From Litorivivens sp041625495 (lineage in GTDB: Bacteria > Pseudomonadota > Gammaproteobacteria > Pseudomonadales > Spongiibacteraceae), in contig NZ_JBFJTH010000012.1 of NCBI RefSeq assembly GCF_041625495.1, forward strand, positions 1 through 41,085: a DNA stretch of 41,085 nt, written 5' to 3'. A program made the position numbers and the translations under genes. Within the stretch, counting starts at the first letter, position 1; the number at the start of each line of letters is the position of its first letter. Positions 40,731 to 41,085 of the stretch are shown here, one piece after another. The notes under the pieces were generated by a model that searched no databases, was not told the DNA's origin, and was given only the letters and a program-made list of their open reading frames with translations.

Positions 40731-40771
40731 CGCGATCACAGATACGCGCAGAAGTGAGAAGGGAGCAGCGA

Positions 40772-41085
40772 ATGGCGAGTCTTGAGGGAAAGGTTGCCGT
40801 TGTAACTGGCGCGAGCCGCGGTATAGGGAAGGGCATTGCGCTGGCTTTGGCGAGTGAGGGAGCCACGGTTTATGTGACAGGCCGAACCGTTGCGCACGGT
40901 GAGCACGCACTGCCCGGTACTGTGGGGGAGACTGCACAAGCCTGCTCGAAACGTGGCGGAAAAGGCATTGCTGTCAGAGTGGATCACAGCAGCGACAGTG
41001 ATGTGGCCGCATTATTCGATCGCGTGCGCGAGGAACAAGGCCGTTTGGATGTTCTTGTGAACAACGCCTTCTCGCTCCCAGATGA
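40772..41085 (+). CDS. short-chain dehydrogenase, DHRS1-like (partial, C-terminus missing)
   Basis: About 104 residues are visible before the window ends. They hold the classical SDR nucleotide-binding motif TGASRGIGKGIALALASEG and the structural motif LDVLVNNAF. The spacing and the segment ATVYVTGRT resemble the DHRS1 group, whose members are NADPH-dependent reductases. AAGGGAGCAG precedes the ATG. The catalytic Tyr-Lys lies beyond the edge. With the SnoaL-like gene it likely forms a small catabolic operon. Confidence 0.9.
   Translation, partial: MASLEGKVAVVTGASRGIGKGIALALASEGATVYVTGRTVAHGEHALPGTVGETAQACSKRGGKGIAVRVDHSSDSDVAALFDRVREEQGRLDVLVNNAFSLPD

Overview
The window reads as chromosomal DNA of a marine-type gammaproteobacterium. 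The best guess, by inference only, is a Cellvibrionales/Spongiibacter-like relative of Pseudomonas. The support is Pseudomonas-style synteny (cryptic holD-rimI; a LysR gene divergent from pycA-pycB; ModF), a TonB-dependent receptor with the EEVIVTARR-type N-terminus common in marine gammaproteobacteria, and a carbon-catabolic gene load. There are no insertion sequences, phage genes, CRISPR arrays or rRNA. One tRNA-Pro(CGG) is present. Coding density is high, and the window cuts genes at both ends (an ABC permease on the left, an SDR on the right).

Layout. 1-1516: MacB/FtsX-type ABC exporter (minus). 1588-1730: tRNA-Pro with its promoter. 2056-5325: phosphopantetheinyl transferase, a minimal SET-domain protein, and groES-groEL behind a sigma32-like promoter. 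5496-8804: an unrecognised protein, an SDR carrying halohydrin-dehalogenase motifs, an HDOD protein with a degenerate GGDEF domain, and a small acidic-tailed protein. 8896-13276 (minus): a four-gene operon of exported AstE/AspA-like deacylase, exported retropepsin-like (PF05618) protease, inactive-transglutaminase/7TM protein and RimK-related ATP-grasp ligase. This is the best candidate for an uncharacterised system. 13503-16673: leuA, a cryptic DNA polymerase III psi (holD), rimI and a small protein. 16707-23882: epoxide hydrolase, then a complete beta-oxidation set (acyl-CoA dehydrogenase, MaoC hydratase, HSD17B4-like SDR, thiolase), an alpha/beta hydrolase and a small DUF6122-like membrane protein. 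23956-28242: LysR regulator divergent from two-subunit pyruvate carboxylase. 28342-32449: MFS exporter, ModF-like ATPase, 2OG-Fe(II) dioxygenase. 32598-36467: a molybdenum hydroxylase (FAD, 2Fe-2S and Mo subunits) followed by a MoaD/ThiS-like carrier. 36521-41085: ketose 3-epimerase-like TIM barrel, TonB-dependent receptor, SnoaL-like protein and a truncated DHRS1-like SDR.

How it fits together. The right half looks like a uptake-and-oxidation region for lipid-like or cyclic carbon. A receptor brings substrate in, the Mo-hydroxylase, dioxygenase, epoxide hydrolase and SDRs act on it, the beta-oxidation set shortens acyl-CoAs, and pyruvate carboxylase supplies oxaloacetate. The left half is mostly housekeeping and stress functions plus the ATP-grasp operon, whose product is unknown. 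Functional assignments rest on motifs read by eye; no database search was possible.
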